A DNA stretch of 64,000 bases, taken from contig MGVC01000081.1 of the NCBI GenBank assembly GCA_001800285.1, positions 52,856 to 116,855 of the forward strand, read 5' to 3'. Shown here piece after piece: positions 63,101 to 64,000 of this stretch. Each line of letters starts with the position of its first letter. Position 1 is the first letter of the stretch. Origin of the DNA: Elusimicrobia bacterium RIFOXYA2_FULL_39_19 (GTDB lineage Bacteria; Elusimicrobiota; Endomicrobiia; CG1-02-37-114; XYA2-FULL-39-19). The notes beneath the pieces were generated by a model. The model was given only the letters and a program-made list of their open reading frames with translations. It was not told where the DNA came from and made no database searches. The position numbers and the translations under genes were made by a program.

Positions 63101-63232
63101 GGGTTGATAAGTTCTACATTTTTGACGCTGGTAATTATTCCTGCTGTGTTCGGCTATATGGATACATTCAGGCTCTGGACCAGAAAACTATTGGGCAGGC
63201 CGTTAACCAGAGAAATAGATGTTGAAAATTAA
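60113..63232 (+). CDS. RND-family efflux pump permease (HAE1/AcrB-like)
   Basis: A 1039-residue inner-membrane proton-driven exporter with the usual twelve helices and two large periplasmic loops. Signatures are SIRRPTLI at the N-terminus, DMFPDVSFPFISVTT near 36 and the proton-relay Asp pair in TM4 (AVGLLIDDAIVVREN, near 405). The repeat-half motif ATKNSILLVDYT is near 925. Substrate range cannot be read. It pairs with the TolC gene upstream; no membrane-fusion adaptor is encoded in this window. A GGAGG site precedes the ATG. A MarR regulator gene follows. Confidence 0.95.
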   Translation: MNIAKMSIRRPTLITAIVVAMLVVGFIFMNRMSVDMFPDVSFPFISVTTIYPGAGPQELETLVSKLMEEQISTISGLKNVSSINQDGVSIVFGEFSMETDHKYAEQQIKDKIALIRSRLPKDVQEPIVKRFDPADRPIISLSLIADLPPAKLYDLAETTVKEKFEQVPNVGNVEIVGGTKREIHVDLDLKKLKEYETSVTMVAGRIAGNSQNIPIGKISEGKQDLSFRSLGEFRSIQQISDVVVSFFANDVPVTVSKVGKVLDTTQDEKTKGYLNGKSALLIEVYKRSGSNTVDVSNNILKKIKQINKAVEKQAGNPKINIVRDNAKAIRMNLTDVKITIFEGIFLAIIVVYLFLGNFKSTFITIMALPNSLIGAFILMGLAGFSINMLSLMALSLAVGLLIDDAIVVRENIFRHIEEGEAPKVAAEKGTNEVMLPVVATTLAIIAVFLPVGFLQGMVGQFFKEFGLTIVFAMAISLFDALTVAPMLSAYLIGKIDRTRKPNWLEKIVYAPADRFNDFYNVVEKMYEKLIKFTLKHKLRIILISLSALVLSLGSVVKIPKTFMPTNEWGEFFVNLEAKPGTSLSQMDKYALQIDDLLRKEKEVEMVSVSVGNSNGESNIASLYVQMVPANKRKRSTADMKVYVRKMLEPYKDTMNPVVADVSMAGEDNPFFLILKGNDLDALSSEANILIEKFKTIPGLVDLNTNYKAGKPEYQVKMIPSKMVKLGVQSISAGMELRGMVEGILPAKYRENGMEYDIRVMLNDEQKDISKRFDMLYVPNVNMQLVKLKNVAEPVVTTGPSKIFRRNRSRYVAITGNLGKNGAIADITAEANKILEKEKMPEGVEYEFSGSSEDFEDLFINMIIAAGLSVVFIYFVLASLYESLIIPFTIMMALPLAIIGALIALLITGHSINMFTMIALIMLFGLATKNSILLVDYTQQLMRKGLARDEALVKAGVVRLRPILMTTFALIAGMLPLALGLSEVGKFRSSMGVAIIGGLISSTFLTLVIIPAVFGYMDTFRLWTRKLLGRPLTREIDVEN

Positions 63233-63236
63233 CCGT

Positions 63237-63266
63237 AAGTGCCAGCTTTTTTGCAGGCACTTTTGT
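63237..63266 (+). terminator. Intrinsic terminator after the RND gene
   Basis: A stem AAGTGCCAGC/GCAGGCACTT (one mismatch) with a T-rich loop and a short T tract, 5 bp after the stop codon. Confidence 0.75.
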
Positions 63267-63287
63267 TTATAGCATCATAAAGGTAGA

Positions 63288-63351
63288 AGCAGGCTTACTG
63301 ATTATCCATTTTATCATAGGATATCAGTACATTGCCCATAGTCAGCCTGCT
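63288..63351. repeat. Nested inverted repeat upstream of the MarR gene
   Basis: Outer arms AGCAGGCT/AGCCTGCT enclose TACTGATTATCC/GGATATCAGTA (one bulged T). It lies 67 bp before the MarR start codon and could be an operator or a leader hairpin. Confidence 0.6.
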
Positions 63352-63417
63352 ATCAGAAAGTTTTTATTTTTGTTTTTTCTTATCAACTTATCAACTATAT
63401 TTAGAAGGGAGGAGAAA

Positions 63418-63870
63418 ATGTATTGTGTAAAAAAGTTTTTAGACAGAATAAGGGAACACAAGGAAATTATGCACCGGCATTTCACTTCAAGGCTGGATGA
63501 CGATGTGGTAAAATTCGGTCTCAGTCCGTCGCATTTTGCCGTAATGAATTATCTTTTAAACGGCAAAACAACTCTGATGAGTGAAGCGGCCCGGGAGCTG
63601 AAAATAACTCTGCCTACTATGACAAACATCATTGATCATCTGGAAGAGAAAAAACTTATTGCACGCATACGCCAGGAAGATGATCGCAGAGCCATAAAAA
63701 TAAGCCTGACAAAAAAAGGAAAAGAATTATTGGATGACATTTGCGGTGACTGGGAAAACCAGTTCGGGAAATTTGTAAACAGCTTGAAAGCAGGCGATAA
63801 GAAAAAATTAATGAATTCCATAAACACTTTAATAGACATTGTAAAAAGCCACCATTGCAAGTGCAAATAA
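63418..63870 (+). CDS. MarR-family transcriptional regulator
   Basis: I start at ATG 63418, which follows AGGGAGGAG. The track start (63370) adds 16 unlikely residues upstream of that site. The 150-residue protein has the MarR winged helix-turn-helix: LSPSHFAVMNYLLNGKTTLMSEAARELKITLPTMTNIIDHLEEKKLI (about residues 37-83) and the wing R(I)RQEDDRRAIKISLTKKG. Flanking helices form the dimer interface. The tail ends in HHCKCK. MarR proteins usually repress adjacent efflux genes. Here it lies between the RND pump and a downstream promoter/palindrome at 63873-63916, either of which could be its target. Confidence 0.92.
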   Translation: MYCVKKFLDRIREHKEIMHRHFTSRLDDDVVKFGLSPSHFAVMNYLLNGKTTLMSEAARELKITLPTMTNIIDHLEEKKLIARIRQEDDRRAIKISLTKKGKELLDDICGDWENQFGKFVNSLKAGDKKKLMNSINTLIDIVKSHHCKCK

Positions 63871-63872
63871 AA

Positions 63873-63916
63873 TTGACTCAAATACTCTAATTTTGTATAG
63901 TAATGATATCATTACT
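63873..63916 (+). promoter_or_regulatory. Promoter overlapping a perfect 18-bp palindromic operator
   Basis: TTGACT (63873-63878), a 17-bp spacer and TATAGT (63896-63901). The palindrome AGTAATGATATCATTACT (63899-63916, perfect) covers the -10 end and start region. It faces a gene beyond the right edge. MarR-type dimers bind such palindromes, so control by the adjacent regulator is plausible. Confidence 0.65.
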
Positions 63917-64000
63917 GTCCAAATTAGCCGAAAGCAAATTCTCGCTGTAGGCTGTTAAGATTAGCTTTGCTCTTTTCATGGAACGGCGCATTAAGCCAAT

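Overview
This is a chromosomal window from an AT-rich, didermic (Gram-negative-type) bacterium. LptF/LptG-type permeases, several signal-peptide beta-barrel proteins, TolC, an RND pump and a SprA-like giant protein all imply an outer membrane. I cannot name the phylum from sequence alone. The mix of SprA-like protein, C-terminal sorting-type domain and ANTAR regulator suggests a little-studied lineage of the Elusimicrobiota/Goldbacteria/Firestonebacteria/Omnitrophota kind (inference only). No phage, integrase, transposase or CRISPR array is visible. LAYOUT: 1-4158 holds the end of a secreted protein and three outer-membrane or secreted proteins. 4196-6378 (minus) is an LptF/LptG pair, divergent from the 1757-aa SprA-like gene (6458-11731) and a ComF-type phosphoribosyltransferase. 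12686-15288 is gap-pgk-secG without tpiA. 15367-16906 holds two tRNA-Leu genes, a prepilin peptidase, tRNA-derived repeats and a DUF4258/YgiT toxin-antitoxin-like pair. 17111-27060 holds an rRNA methyltransferase, then minus-strand glgB, an FtsB/DivIC protein, eno, an O-antigen-ligase/TPR protein, a phosphohexomutase and tyrS. 27231-35882 is plus-strand: FKBP isomerase, MFS transporter, malic enzyme, two-subunit fumarase, panD, a DUF5107 protein, a TPR protein that looks split from it, and a Cys/Met-rich membrane protein. 36119-43588 encodes a 2489-aa fibronectin-III/propeller-repeat protein with a C-terminal sorting-type domain, followed by an M20 peptidase and a nuclease-fold lipoprotein. 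NITROGEN ISLAND (45742-57813): gdhA; a GAF-ANTAR regulator; a 48-aa Cys-rich protein missed by the ORF track; glnA; a three-piece (archaeal-type) glutamate synthase interleaved with a ferredoxin and an FAD/NAD reductase; amt; and a PII protein. The ANTAR gene has a leader with two hexaloop hairpins (loops ATGGAA and ACTGAC, A at position 1 and G at position 4) whose second hairpin overlaps an intrinsic terminator. gdhA has a strong sigma70 promoter and a similar hexaloop (AAAGAC) overlapping a terminator. amt has a comparable but less canonical terminator leader. I infer that the ANTAR protein antiterminates its own operon, gdhA and perhaps amt, making an RNA-based regulon for ammonia assimilation. 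58460-63870 encodes TolC, an RND pump and a MarR regulator. The right edge has a promoter overlapping a perfect 18-bp palindrome. The intergenic DNA is rich in structured repeats: five copies of an inverted octamer-array family (four inside the nitrogen island), three long nested inverted repeats, two copies of a 36-bp palindromic repeat, a REP-like cruciform, and direct repeats carrying tRNA-Leu 3'-end sequence.
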